DNA of 64,000 nt, taken from NCBI GenBank assembly GCA_022072455.1, contig JAJVHY010000017.1, forward strand, positions 1-64,000, read 5' to 3'. The notes beneath the pieces are model-generated. The model did no database searches. It saw only the letters and a list, made by a program, of their open reading frames with translations, and was not told the origin of the DNA. This document shows positions 38,471-46,821 of this stretch, piece after piece; position 1 is the first letter of the stretch; each line of letters opens with the position of its first letter. The translations under genes and the position numbers were made by a program. Source of the stretch: Verrucomicrobiia bacterium (GTDB taxonomy: Bacteria > Verrucomicrobiota > Verrucomicrobiia > Palsa-1439).

Positions 38471-39090
38471 TGAGCGGAATCCCAGCCAAACGCGCGTTCA
38501 CGTTGATCGAGCTGATGGCGGTGGTGGTGGTGATTTTGGCCTTGGCAGCCATCGGAATGGGCGTGGCCGGCTATGTGCAGAAGAAAGTCAACATTGCGAC
38601 GACCAAATCGCAAATTGCCGCCATCGAAGCCGCGTTGGAGGCGTACCGGAGTGATTGGGGATATTATCCGCTCACGTTCGAGAAGCGCCTCTCCACCGAC
38701 GGGAGCGTGGAGTTGACGAACAATGCGACATTGTATCGCGCGTTGTTCACTCGCGGGAAGCGGTACCTGGTGTTTCCGGCGACGCAGGTGCGGACGGATT
38801 TGATGAGCACTTATGTGATGACCGGCGCGCCGACGTATATTTTTGACATCTTTGGCAAGCCGTTCAATTACTACAATTCGCCGGCAACCCCTTTCTCAGT
38901 GGGGGTAAATCTGACTTCCGGCGGCGGGTCAATTGTCCGTACCAATCCATGTACTCTGGGTGGGCAGATGAACCGGACACATTTTGATCTCTTTTCGTAT
39001 GGCCCGGACAAATATACGTACAGCCGGACGAACCTTCTGTGGGCCAATCCCGCCCACGCCATAGATGATCTCCGTAATTGGGAGCCGTGA
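38470..39090 (+). CDS. type II secretion pseudopilin-like protein (GspG-like)
   Basis: This 206-residue protein has the prepilin leader and cleavage motif KRAFTLIELMAVVVVILALAAIG, with the G/A-F-T-L-I-E-L hallmark. A GspG-like domain follows (ATTKSQIAAIEAALEAYRSDWGYYP). The C-terminal part (DIFGKPFNYY, DLFSYGPDKYT) matches major-pseudopilin-type proteins. Start and stop overlap both neighbours by one base (TGATG), so translation is coupled with the PEP-CTERM gene and the next pseudopilin. Confidence 0.88.
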   Translation: MSGIPAKRAFTLIELMAVVVVILALAAIGMGVAGYVQKKVNIATTKSQIAAIEAALEAYRSDWGYYPLTFEKRLSTDGSVELTNNATLYRALFTRGKRYLVFPATQVRTDLMSTYVMTGAPTYIFDIFGKPFNYYNSPATPFSVGVNLTSGGGSIVRTNPCTLGGQMNRTHFDLFSYGPDKYTYSRTNLLWANPAHAIDDLRNWEP

Positions 39091-40085
39091 TGCGACGCAA
39101 CAGCAGCTTCACTCTGATCGAGTTGCTGATGGTCGTGGCCGTGATCGCGGTGTTGGCGGCGTTACTCATGCCGGCGCTTAAATCCTCCCGCGACCGCGCC
39201 AAGACCGTCGAGTGCGCCAGCAATGAACGGCAGATCGGCGTGGCGTTCGCGGCGTTTCTGGTCGATCGCAACGGGTTTTATCCGTACAGTGGTCCGCCCA
39301 GAATGATGGAGTACAACGGGACTAATTGGACACCGGGCTTCAACAGCAGTCGCGGATGGGTTCGGCAAATTGCCGTGTATCTCTCGCCCGAGGACGTTAG
39401 TGCCGTGTCTCTCCCGCCCGAGACTCCCTACATCTCGACCAGCAGTGCGACGTTGCGGCGGCTCATGCAGTGTCGGGCGAATCCGTGGCCGTTTCCGAAA
39501 AATTCGACCGCGTCGTGGTGGATCCCAGCAGGCGAAACGCCGCGTTCCTACCAAATGAATAACACGATGTTTCCCGTGCACATGTTTATTCAGGGCGGCA
39601 ATTACCCGACGATGTATGTGCCCGACAACTGGCTGTCCCGTGTCCAAGTGAACAGCATTCGCAGTCCCGCGCGGTTGGCGTTGCTTGGGGAAATTCCGTG
39701 GACGGAATCGGCGAACAATGCGTTTGGCCATCGGTTGCCGGGCCCGCCGCATGACACGTACTCGCATTGGACGGGTTTTACTCGGTGGACTTGGACGACA
39801 CTGGCGGTGACCGGCGCGAACGTCTATGCCACCTGGAAACGCCCGGATTGTGGCAACTTCGGTTCGGTGTTCCACAATTTGGGGGCGAATATTCTGTTTG
39901 TGGATGGTCATGTCGAGTGGCATTCCAAAAAAACGTTGATCACCTACGGCGACCAATACGAAACGAGCCGGTTTAATCCGGCCGGCTTACCGGGGAACGT
40001 GTTTTGGACCGATAACCAATTGGTCGTGGATTCTGTGCCTGCGATCCGGCAGTTTCCAGCGGCCCCGTGGCCGTGGGATCCGTAA
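39090..40085 (+). CDS. prepilin-type protein with H-X9-DG domain
   Basis: This 331-residue protein starts with the prepilin motif SSFTLIELLMVVAVIAVLAALL and later has HNLGANILFVDG, an exact H-X9-DG motif found in a large family of Verrucomicrobia, Planctomycetes and Lentisphaerae proteins. These proteins are processed by prepilin peptidase; their role is unknown. ATG 39090 overlaps the upstream stop (TGATG). Confidence 0.88.
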   Translation: MRRNSSFTLIELLMVVAVIAVLAALLMPALKSSRDRAKTVECASNERQIGVAFAAFLVDRNGFYPYSGPPRMMEYNGTNWTPGFNSSRGWVRQIAVYLSPEDVSAVSLPPETPYISTSSATLRRLMQCRANPWPFPKNSTASWWIPAGETPRSYQMNNTMFPVHMFIQGGNYPTMYVPDNWLSRVQVNSIRSPARLALLGEIPWTESANNAFGHRLPGPPHDTYSHWTGFTRWTWTTLAVTGANVYATWKRPDCGNFGSVFHNLGANILFVDGHVEWHSKKTLITYGDQYETSRFNPAGLPGNVFWTDNQLVVDSVPAIRQFPAAPWPWDP

Positions 40086-40091
40086 GCGCAC

Positions 40092-40724
40092 TTGAAACCC
40101 GCTCTCATCGCCAGCTTGGCCGGCCTCGTCATCGTAATTGCCGGGGTTTCGGTCTGGCGAACGTTGCGGCCCATCTCCGACAAATTCGATCCGACCCACT
40201 CACTGGCGAGCGGCCAACTCTTGGCCCAAGAAACCGCCAAGGCCATTCAGGGCCAGGGATGGGTTGTGCCAGTCATTTCACCCGACCACCAGCAAACCGG
40301 CGGGGCCGCCCATGCGGAGTGGCAGGCGTTTCAAGCGGTACTGCGAAAGCATCCAGGCATCCAACTCACCGCGCCAGAGATTCTGACCAAACTGGAAGAC
40401 TTGCCGGGCTGCTCGGGCGCCACTTTCACGGACATCCTCGCGCGGCATTCGCAAGCCGGTGCCATCGTGTTTCTGACGCCGCTTCAATCGTGGCTGCAAA
40501 TGAAAGAGTCTCCTCCGGCGCCGCCCACCGCGCGGATCATTGTCCAAAGTTTGCCGGTGTACTCCGCGAAAAATGCATTCGCCGGTTATTTCGAGCAGAA
40601 GTTTATTTCCGTGCTTCTCTACCGCGGCCTGGCAGGCGGTTCTGCCGACTACCAGATCTTCACGCCGGACAATTTCCATGACCTGCCGGGCAACCCAGCT
40701 CTCCCTGAAGCCTCAGATCGCTGA
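40092..40724 (+). CDS. hypothetical membrane-anchored protein, intact paralogue of 27784
   Basis: This 210-residue protein has a TTG start, an N-terminal membrane segment (residues 4-22, ALIASLAGLVIVIAGVSVW) and a soluble domain with DKFDPTHSLASGQ, GGAAHAEW, AIVFLTPLQSWL and YQIFTPDNF. No family is recognised. It lies six bases after the H-X9-DG gene and so probably belongs to the PEP-CTERM operon. Its relative at 27784 has lost the anchor to an IS. Both are next to a gene or remnant of the same AraC type. Confidence 0.7.
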   Translation: MKPALIASLAGLVIVIAGVSVWRTLRPISDKFDPTHSLASGQLLAQETAKAIQGQGWVVPVISPDHQQTGGAAHAEWQAFQAVLRKHPGIQLTAPEILTKLEDLPGCSGATFTDILARHSQAGAIVFLTPLQSWLQMKESPPAPPTARIIVQSLPVYSAKNAFAGYFEQKFISVLLYRGLAGGSADYQIFTPDNFHDLPGNPALPEASDR

Positions 40725-40755
40725 CTCACTTCGCCAGACCGCAGTAAATCTCAAC

Positions 40756-41090
40756 GCGATCGGGCGAGCGTGCTGGGGCGTTGGCCGGTGTAGCGTTTGA
40801 AAACGGTGGCAAAATACTGCGACGTCCGGAAGCCCAGCGCAAAAGCGGTCGCAGTGACGGATGCACCACATTTGTCCAAACGGCGTTTGGCTTCATTGAT
40901 CTTCGCCGGCGAATGACGTTGGCCACACTCTTGGACTTCGTAGAACAGTTTCGTGATTTGATTGGGGAATCACGCATCGAACAAGATCGACTGCGGTAGA
41001 TGGCGCTTTTCGTGAATTTCGTTGACGAGTCGGCGGATGGCGGGCGGGCCGCGGGCAATCGGGCGCTGGACGTACTCGCGAATGACTGGG
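40756..41090 (-). pseudogene. decayed AraC-family regulator gene
   Basis: On the minus strand this region resembles the AraC gene at 26079-26939. The C-terminal helix-turn-helix part (around 40790-40900) and the middle part (around 40925-41070, with the LNEIHEKRH region) are recognisable. About 170 bases between them, encoding the first DNA-binding helix pair, are deleted, and no frame spans the region. The N-terminal sensor half is absent. Confidence 0.75.
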
Positions 41091-41107
41091 TTGTGTTGCG
41101 TATGAGG

Positions 41108-42304
41108 CTAACGGGCCGGGAAAGAGAGGCGGAGTGACACTTTCTCCTGATCGCGATCATTCCGGCCACTGAAGCTCACGGCAATAGTGGCGCCGCGATC
41201 TTCGACGGTTACGAGGCCGTATAACCCTTCGCCTTTGCCGGGGACGTAGATGCCGTGGCTGAACGGGCCGCCTTTGACGTTGCCGGGGCGGTCGAGCGGT
41301 GAGGAGAGAAACTGCGGCAAGGGCGCGCCGCCGCCATCCGCGTAATCCCCGTTGCTGCCATCATCGGCGGAAGTCATGTGAGCATCGCCGCTGAGAATGA
41401 CCACGCCGGCAATCTTCTGTTCCTTGATGAAGTTGGCGAGTTCGGCGCGCTCGGTCGCAAAGGCCGCCCAATGATCGGCTTTGCCGGGTTTGCCGATCCA
41501 GTTGACGGAGCTGACCCAGAAAATCAGCGGATACCGGCCGTTCGCGGCGAGAAGCTCTTGTTTGAACCACGCTTTTTGTTTTTCGCCAAGCATGGACTTC
41601 TGCGCGTCGTCGGGCGCGTCATTGGGAGTCCGTTCGGAACGGTTGTCGGTCACGATGAATTTCACGCGGCCGACTTCAAACGTCTGATAAATCGCGCCGG
41701 CATCGGGCAGCGAATAGTGGGGGATGTATTCCCGGTAAACTTGCCGGGAGGCGTCGCGGCTGGGAGAGTTTTTGTTGCAGTCATTCGGGCCGAAGTCGTG
41801 ATCATCCCAGACGTAGACAAACGGTGTGGTGGCGAAGAGTTGGGCGTACCGGCGCCCACTGAAGATCCGGTCGTAGGCCGCGCGGAACAGGGCGGCTTCA
41901 TTCGAGGCGATGTCGCTGTAGTGCAGATCGCCGAGGTTCAGGTAGAAAAGTGAATGCTGGTTTGCGATGGTTTCATAGACTGGCACATCGTTGCTCTTAC
42001 CGCAGGAACCGAAAGCGAATTGAAAGGACGACGGCCCGGTGGGGAAGGTGCGGAATTTTCCCGTCCGCTCGCCGACCCGGTAGCCGTATTCGTGATCAGG
42101 TTGGAGGCCGGTGAGAGTGAAAGTGGTGATTGCGCCGGCGCGTGTTCCCGTGATTTCCCGGTCGCCGAGTTTCAGCCGGTCCACGGTGCCTTTGATTTTG
42201 ACGACCGCCGAAGTGGGGGTGACAGCGCCAGACCACGGACCGATTTCTATGCTGGCCGCGTTGGCCAGGGTGACAAAAACGAGGAGACTCCAGAGCTGTT
42301 TCAT
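41108..42304 (-). CDS. PhoD-like secreted phosphatase/phosphodiesterase
   Basis: This 398-residue protein has a signal peptide (1-16), a fibronectin-like PhoD N-domain (17-90) and a metallophosphatase core. Landmarks are FGSCGKS, YLNLGDLHYSDI, VWDDHDFGPND, FIVTDNRSER and LSGDAHMTSADDGSNGD, which supply the metal-binding Asp, His and Asn residues. Such enzymes release phosphate from phosphodiesters and some monoesters outside the cytoplasm. I found no full Pho box upstream, although a phosphate regulon lies about 10 kb away. Confidence 0.85.
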   Translation of the reverse strand: MKQLWSLLVFVTLANAASIEIGPWSGAVTPTSAVVKIKGTVDRLKLGDREITGTRAGAITTFTLTGLQPDHEYGYRVGERTGKFRTFPTGPSSFQFAFGSCGKSNDVPVYETIANQHSLFYLNLGDLHYSDIASNEAALFRAAYDRIFSGRRYAQLFATTPFVYVWDDHDFGPNDCNKNSPSRDASRQVYREYIPHYSLPDAGAIYQTFEVGRVKFIVTDNRSERTPNDAPDDAQKSMLGEKQKAWFKQELLAANGRYPLIFWVSSVNWIGKPGKADHWAAFATERAELANFIKEQKIAGVVILSGDAHMTSADDGSNGDYADGGGAPLPQFLSSPLDRPGNVKGGPFSHGIYVPGKGEGLYGLVTVEDRGATIAVSFSGRNDRDQEKVSLRLSFPAR

Positions 42305-42381
42305 GCCGGTACACTAGCCGGGAATGTCGCGACTGTCAGCTTGGAATACTGCGCCCGGTGCGACATACTCGCGGGTGTGTA

Positions 42382-42945
42382 ATGGCTGCCGCGGCCCCAA
42401 CCCAATTACAGATGATCTGGCCCCAGCAACGACTGCGGGCCCGGTTGGTCGCGAAGGTGCCGCGCGGGTATGAATTACGAACGTACCGGCCGGGTGATGA
42501 GTCGGGTTTTTTCCGGGTGATGAAGCTGGCCGGGTTTGGCGATTGGACGATGGAGACTCTCAAGCCCGAATTGCAGAAGATTCTGCCGGCCGGTTGGTTC
42601 ATGGTTGTCCACCGCGCGACCGGCCTGATAGTGGCCACCACGATGGCGACGCATGATCCGACGCCGCATTTTCCGTTTGGCGGTCAACTGGGGTGGGTGG
42701 CCGGCGATCCCGTGCATGCCGGCAAGGGGTTGGGGTTGGCGACCTGCACCGCGGTGACAGCGCGCTTTTTGCAGATGCGGTACCAGAATATCTACCTCAA
42801 GACCGACGACTTTCGCTTGCCGGCGCTCAAGACGTATTTGAAACTCGGTTACGTACCGTTTTTCGGCATCGGTTCCGATCACCCCGGCCGGTGGCGGGTT
42901 GTTTGTGAAAAACTCAACTGGCCTTTCCCCGGAGCCAAATTATGA
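42382..42945 (+). CDS. GNAT-family N-acetyltransferase
   Basis: This 187-residue protein has the GNAT fold landmarks: LRTYRPGDESGFFRVM at the start of the domain, a central strand LGWVAGDPVHAGKGLGLATC with the acetyl-CoA loop (GKGLGLA), and the C-terminal LPALKTYLKLGYVPFF. The acceptor is unknown. ATG 42382 is used; eight codons upstream are also open. It overlaps the following C45 hydrolase by ATGA. Confidence 0.85.
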   Translation: MAAAAPTQLQMIWPQQRLRARLVAKVPRGYELRTYRPGDESGFFRVMKLAGFGDWTMETLKPELQKILPAGWFMVVHRATGLIVATTMATHDPTPHFPFGGQLGWVAGDPVHAGKGLGLATCTAVTARFLQMRYQNIYLKTDDFRLPALKTYLKLGYVPFFGIGSDHPGRWRVVCEKLNWPFPGAKL

Positions 42946-44036
42946 ATCAAAATCCACCGCTCCCGTATCCACAGGTCCGAGTTGCCGGCAGCGCCAACGA
43001 ACGGGGGCGCGCCTACGGTGCCTGGCTCGGCGACCGGCTCAGCCGTTTTCTCGAAGTCGAGCTTTTCCAATGGATGAAGACCGAACACGGGCTGGAACGC
43101 GAGGAGATGAATCGTTTTGCTGAAACGTGCATCCCGTACATCCAAAGTCAGACGCCGTGCACCTGGCAGTTTTTGGAGGGCCTCAGCGCGGTCAGTGGAA
43201 TGAGTCTGCTCGACCTCGGCGTGATCCTGACTCACGAGGAGTATTACCACGGCAAACCGCTCAGTCATCATTGCACCGGGTTCGCGGTTGGTCCGCGCGA
43301 AACCACCGATGGTCAGACGTACATCGGTCAGACGTGGGATTGGATGTACTGCATGATCCCCCACCGGCACCTGCTGCATCAAACCACGACCGACGGCCTG
43401 CGGATTTTCACGTATGCGTTCCCCGGTCTCTGGGCGAGCGCCGGGATGAATTCGCAGGGCGTGGCGTTGGTTTGGACCGGGGCCGCCTACGAACTCTCGC
43501 TCAAACAAGGCGCCAAACCGCGCGCGGGCGTTCCGAGTTATGCGTTGATTGCCGAGATTCTTGAACAAACTTCGTTTGCGGCCGCAGTCGATTGCGCGAT
43601 GCGGACGCACCATGCCGGCTGGTTTCTCTTCCTGCTCGCCGGCAAGAACGGCGAGCTCGCCCGCATTGATGGTTCCCCGGTCGCCAAAGGTTGCCGCCGG
43701 CCGCCGTCCATCGTCGCGTCGCATTGGATTTACACCGATCCCGAAGTCCGCCGGCTGGCGCACGGCGAACCGGTCGGCACCGAATTGCCGGCCAATCCCC
43801 GGTATGACCGGATGTGCAAATTGTTGCTGAGTCAGTCTGGCGAATTGACCCGCGCCAAGCTGTTCGCGTTACAAGCCGACCACGCGCACGGCGAAGCGCC
43901 GGCGGCGATTTGTTGTCACTCGCCGGGGGCGGACGCCGGCACGATGGAAGCGTTCCTGTTCAGTCCGTCGTTGAACCAAGCTTGGTTCACGCCGGGGCCG
44001 CCGTGTCAGAACCAACCGCAACAGTTCATCGTCTAG
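42942..44036 (+). CDS. C45-family Ntn-hydrolase (acyl-CoA:6-APA acyltransferase-like)
   Basis: This 364-residue protein resembles the C45 peptidase / penicillin acyltransferase family. The probable nucleophile is C111 in SHHCTGFAV, which would become N-terminal after self-cleavage between H110 and C111. The following strand (GQTYIGQTWDW) and the GLWASAGMNSQGVAL segment are typical of Ntn-hydrolases. Substrates of the family vary (amides, acyl amino acids). Translational coupling to a GNAT suggests that the pair adds and removes an acyl group on one metabolite (inference). Confidence 0.82.
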   Translation: MNQNPPLPYPQVRVAGSANERGRAYGAWLGDRLSRFLEVELFQWMKTEHGLEREEMNRFAETCIPYIQSQTPCTWQFLEGLSAVSGMSLLDLGVILTHEEYYHGKPLSHHCTGFAVGPRETTDGQTYIGQTWDWMYCMIPHRHLLHQTTTDGLRIFTYAFPGLWASAGMNSQGVALVWTGAAYELSLKQGAKPRAGVPSYALIAEILEQTSFAAAVDCAMRTHHAGWFLFLLAGKNGELARIDGSPVAKGCRRPPSIVASHWIYTDPEVRRLAHGEPVGTELPANPRYDRMCKLLLSQSGELTRAKLFALQADHAHGEAPAAICCHSPGADAGTMEAFLFSPSLNQAWFTPGPPCQNQPQQFIV

Positions 44037-44091
44037 CTTGGGAGAAATCCGCCTTGCGCGGCGCGGAAAGTTGGCTTATCACCAACGCGGC

Positions 44092-45321
44092 ATGGATATC
44101 CGATTACCCAGTCTGGGCGAGGGCGCTGACAGCGGCGTGGTGGTCAACATTCTCGTCAAAGAAGGCGACACAATCGCCAAAGACCAAACGATCATCGAGT
44201 TGGAAACCGACAAGGCGGTCGGCTCAATTCCTTCGTCGGCGGCCGGCGTCGTCCAGAAGATCAAGGTCAACGTCGGCGATAAGATTTCGGCCGGGGCGGT
44301 GATTCTCTCGATGGCGGAGAGCGGGGCCGGTGTCGCAGCCGCCGTTCCAGCGGCTCCGCCGGCAGCACAAGCGCCACGACCCGCCGCCGGAACGGCGGCC
44401 ACGACACGAGTGCCCGGCATTCCGGCCGCGGCGGCGCCGTCGGTGCGGAAGATGGCGGCGCAACTTGGTATTGATCTCGCGCTTGTTCCCGGCAGCGGGC
44501 ACGGCGGGCGGATCGCGCTCGAAGATTTGCGGGCGTACATTCAAAATTTGATCGCAGCCCAGCCCGGCGCGGCTGTGGAAAAGAAAACGGCCCCGGCGCG
44601 GGTGGATTTCGCGCAGTACGGGCCGGTCCTGAAGAAGCCGCTCTCGTCCCTGCGCAAGACCATCGCGAAACGCATGAGCGAATCGTGGTCGGCGGTGCCG
44701 CGCGTGACGCAATTTGACGAAGCGGACATTACCGGGTTGAATGATTTGCGGAAGAAGTATGCGCCGGCCTATGAGAAACAGGGCGCGAAATTGACACTGA
44801 CGGTGTTCGCGATCAAGGCGGTGGTCGCGGCGTTAAAGAAGCACCCAATTTTCAATTCGAGCCTCGACGAAGTGGCCGAGGAAATTGTTCTCAAGGAGTA
44901 TTTTCACATCGGCATTGCTGTGGACACCGAGCACGGGTTGATGGTGCCGGTGATACGGGATGCCGACAAGAAGTCGCTGCTGCAGATCGCAAAAGAACTC
45001 GAGGATCTCGCCGGCAAGACGCGCGACCGGAAACTGACCGGCGATCAGATGAAAGGCGGCTCGTTCACTATTTCCAACCAAGGCGGGATCGGGAGCGGGG
45101 CATTCACGCCGATCGTGAACGTGCCGGAAGTCGCGATTCTTGGCTTGGGCCGTGGCGCCGTGAAGCCGGCCGTCGTAGCCGGCAAGATTGAGGCGCGGTT
45201 GCTGATGCCGGTGGCGATTTCCTACGATCACCGGGTGATTGATGGCGGCAGCGCGGCGCGGTTCACGGTGGATCTGGTTGCGGCGTTTCAGAATTTTGAT
45301 GAGAAGGACGTTAAGATTTAA
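44092..45321 (+). CDS. aceF: pyruvate dehydrogenase E2, dihydrolipoamide acetyltransferase
   Basis: This 409-residue protein has one lipoyl domain (1-75, lipoyl lysine K41 in ETDKAVG), an Ala/Pro linker, a peripheral-subunit-binding domain (about 110-145, PSVRKMAAQLGIDLALVPG) and the catalytic domain with SYDHRVIDGG (H380). It transfers acetyl from lipoate to CoA. ATG 44092 gives the normal N-terminus. lpdA follows after three bases. Its partner E1 is the AceE at 23.5 kb, which also belongs to the homodimeric class. Confidence 0.93.
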   Translation: MDIRLPSLGEGADSGVVVNILVKEGDTIAKDQTIIELETDKAVGSIPSSAAGVVQKIKVNVGDKISAGAVILSMAESGAGVAAAVPAAPPAAQAPRPAAGTAATTRVPGIPAAAAPSVRKMAAQLGIDLALVPGSGHGGRIALEDLRAYIQNLIAAQPGAAVEKKTAPARVDFAQYGPVLKKPLSSLRKTIAKRMSESWSAVPRVTQFDEADITGLNDLRKKYAPAYEKQGAKLTLTVFAIKAVVAALKKHPIFNSSLDEVAEEIVLKEYFHIGIAVDTEHGLMVPVIRDADKKSLLQIAKELEDLAGKTRDRKLTGDQMKGGSFTISNQGGIGSGAFTPIVNVPEVAILGLGRGAVKPAVVAGKIEARLLMPVAISYDHRVIDGGSAARFTVDLVAAFQNFDEKDVKI

Positions 45322-45324
45322 GCC

Positions 45325-46731
45325 ATGGAATCTATCAAGGCAGATGTCGTCGTATTAGGGGCGGGGCCGGGCGGCTACGCGGCGGCGTTTTATGCGGCGG
45401 ACAAAGGGCGGAAGGTGTTGCTCATCGAGCAGGACAACCGGCTCGGTGGCGTATGCTTGAATCGCGGGTGCATCCCGTCGAAAGCGTTGTTGCACGCGAC
45501 GAAGTTGATCGGCGAAGCGCGGGAATCGGCGCACCGCGGCATCACGTTCGGCGCGCCGCAGATTGATTTGACGAAGTTGCGGACGTGGAAGAGCGGGATT
45601 CTCGAAAAGCTGGCGACCGGCGTGGCGACCGTGGCCAAGATGCGCGGCGTCGAGGTTTTGCACGGGCGCGGTTATTTTGAGAATTCGACGACGCTCCGGG
45701 TGGAGACAGCCGCCGGGCAACAGCACATCACCTTTGCGAAGGCGATTGTGGCGGTCGGCTCGAAGCCGGCCATGCCGAAGGCGTTTGATCTCGGCAACCC
45801 GCGGATCATGACTTCGACCGAAGCCCTGGAGATTGAAGACATACCGGCGGAGTTGTTGGTCGTGGGCGGCGGGTACATCGGCATGGAACTCGGGACCGTG
45901 TACGCCGCGCTCGGCAGCCGGGTGACGGTGGTGGAAGCGTTGCCGGCGATATTGGCGGGGGCGGATCCGGATTTGGTGCGGCCCGTCGCCCGGTATGCGG
46001 AGAAGGCTTTCAAGGAAATCCGCTTGAACACGAAGGTCACGAAGATGGCCACCGCCGGCAAGCAGATCAAGGTGGTGTTCGACAAAAAAGAGGAATTGTA
46101 CGACCGCGTGCTCGTCTCCGTCGGCCGGTCCCCGAATTGCCACGATCTCGGGTTGTCGAACACGCAGGTGGCGCTGGATGACCGGGGTTTCATCAAGGTG
46201 AACGCCCAGCAGCAGACGAGCGACCCGGATATTTTCGCGATTGGCGATTGCGCCGGCGGGTTGCTGCTCGCGCACAAGGCGAGCAAGGAAGCGCGGATTG
46301 CGGTGGATGTGATTGCCGGCGAGGGCGGATCTTCGCAGGACATCATCATTCCGGCGGTTGTGTTCACGGAGCCGGAAGTCGCGTGGGCCGGGTTGACCGA
46401 GGCCGAGGCGAAGGAGAAGAATATTCCGGTGCAGGTCGCAAAATTCCCGTGGAGCGCGTCGGGCCGCGCGCAGACTTTTGGTGCCGCGGATGGTTTGACC
46501 AAGTTGATCATTCATCCCGAAACCGAGCGCATTCTGGGGGTCGGCATCGTGGGCCATGGTGCCGGTGAGTTGATCAGCGAAGGCGTGCTCGCGATTGAGA
46601 TGGGCGCGACGGCGCTGGATCTCGCGGAAGCAGTCCATCCGCATCCGACCATGAGCGAGACGATGATGGAAGCGGCGGAAGTTTTCTACGGCCACTCGAC
46701 CCACCTCTTTGCGCGGAAGCGGCCGGAGTAG
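45325..46731 (+). CDS. lpdA: dihydrolipoyl dehydrogenase (E3)
   Basis: This 468-residue flavoprotein reoxidises dihydrolipoamide with NAD. It has the FAD motif GAGPGG (12-17), the redox disulfide C44/C49 in GGVCLNRGCIPSK, the NAD motif VGGGYIGMELG, the second FAD motif FAIGDCAG and the C-terminal HPHPTMSE catalytic histidine. Length is typical. It is transcribed with aceF. Confidence 0.95.
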   Translation: MESIKADVVVLGAGPGGYAAAFYAADKGRKVLLIEQDNRLGGVCLNRGCIPSKALLHATKLIGEARESAHRGITFGAPQIDLTKLRTWKSGILEKLATGVATVAKMRGVEVLHGRGYFENSTTLRVETAAGQQHITFAKAIVAVGSKPAMPKAFDLGNPRIMTSTEALEIEDIPAELLVVGGGYIGMELGTVYAALGSRVTVVEALPAILAGADPDLVRPVARYAEKAFKEIRLNTKVTKMATAGKQIKVVFDKKEELYDRVLVSVGRSPNCHDLGLSNTQVALDDRGFIKVNAQQQTSDPDIFAIGDCAGGLLLAHKASKEARIAVDVIAGEGGSSQDIIIPAVVFTEPEVAWAGLTEAEAKEKNIPVQVAKFPWSASGRAQTFGAADGLTKLIIHPETERILGVGIVGHGAGELISEGVLAIEMGATALDLAEAVHPHPTMSETMMEAAEVFYGHSTHLFARKRPE

Positions 46732-46821
46732 TTTCTCCGGTTGACCGGTCGGGCTTCCTCCGCCAGTGTGGGGCTGGTAACGGTTGAGTGGTGGGCTTGA
46801 CCGGGCGGATGAGGAGATTGG

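Noticed and set aside
42305-42345. Pho box before the PhoD-like phosphatase
   Set aside because: Only one CTGTCA half-site is present and it is on the strand opposite to the gene's direction; no second half-site lies 11 bases away.
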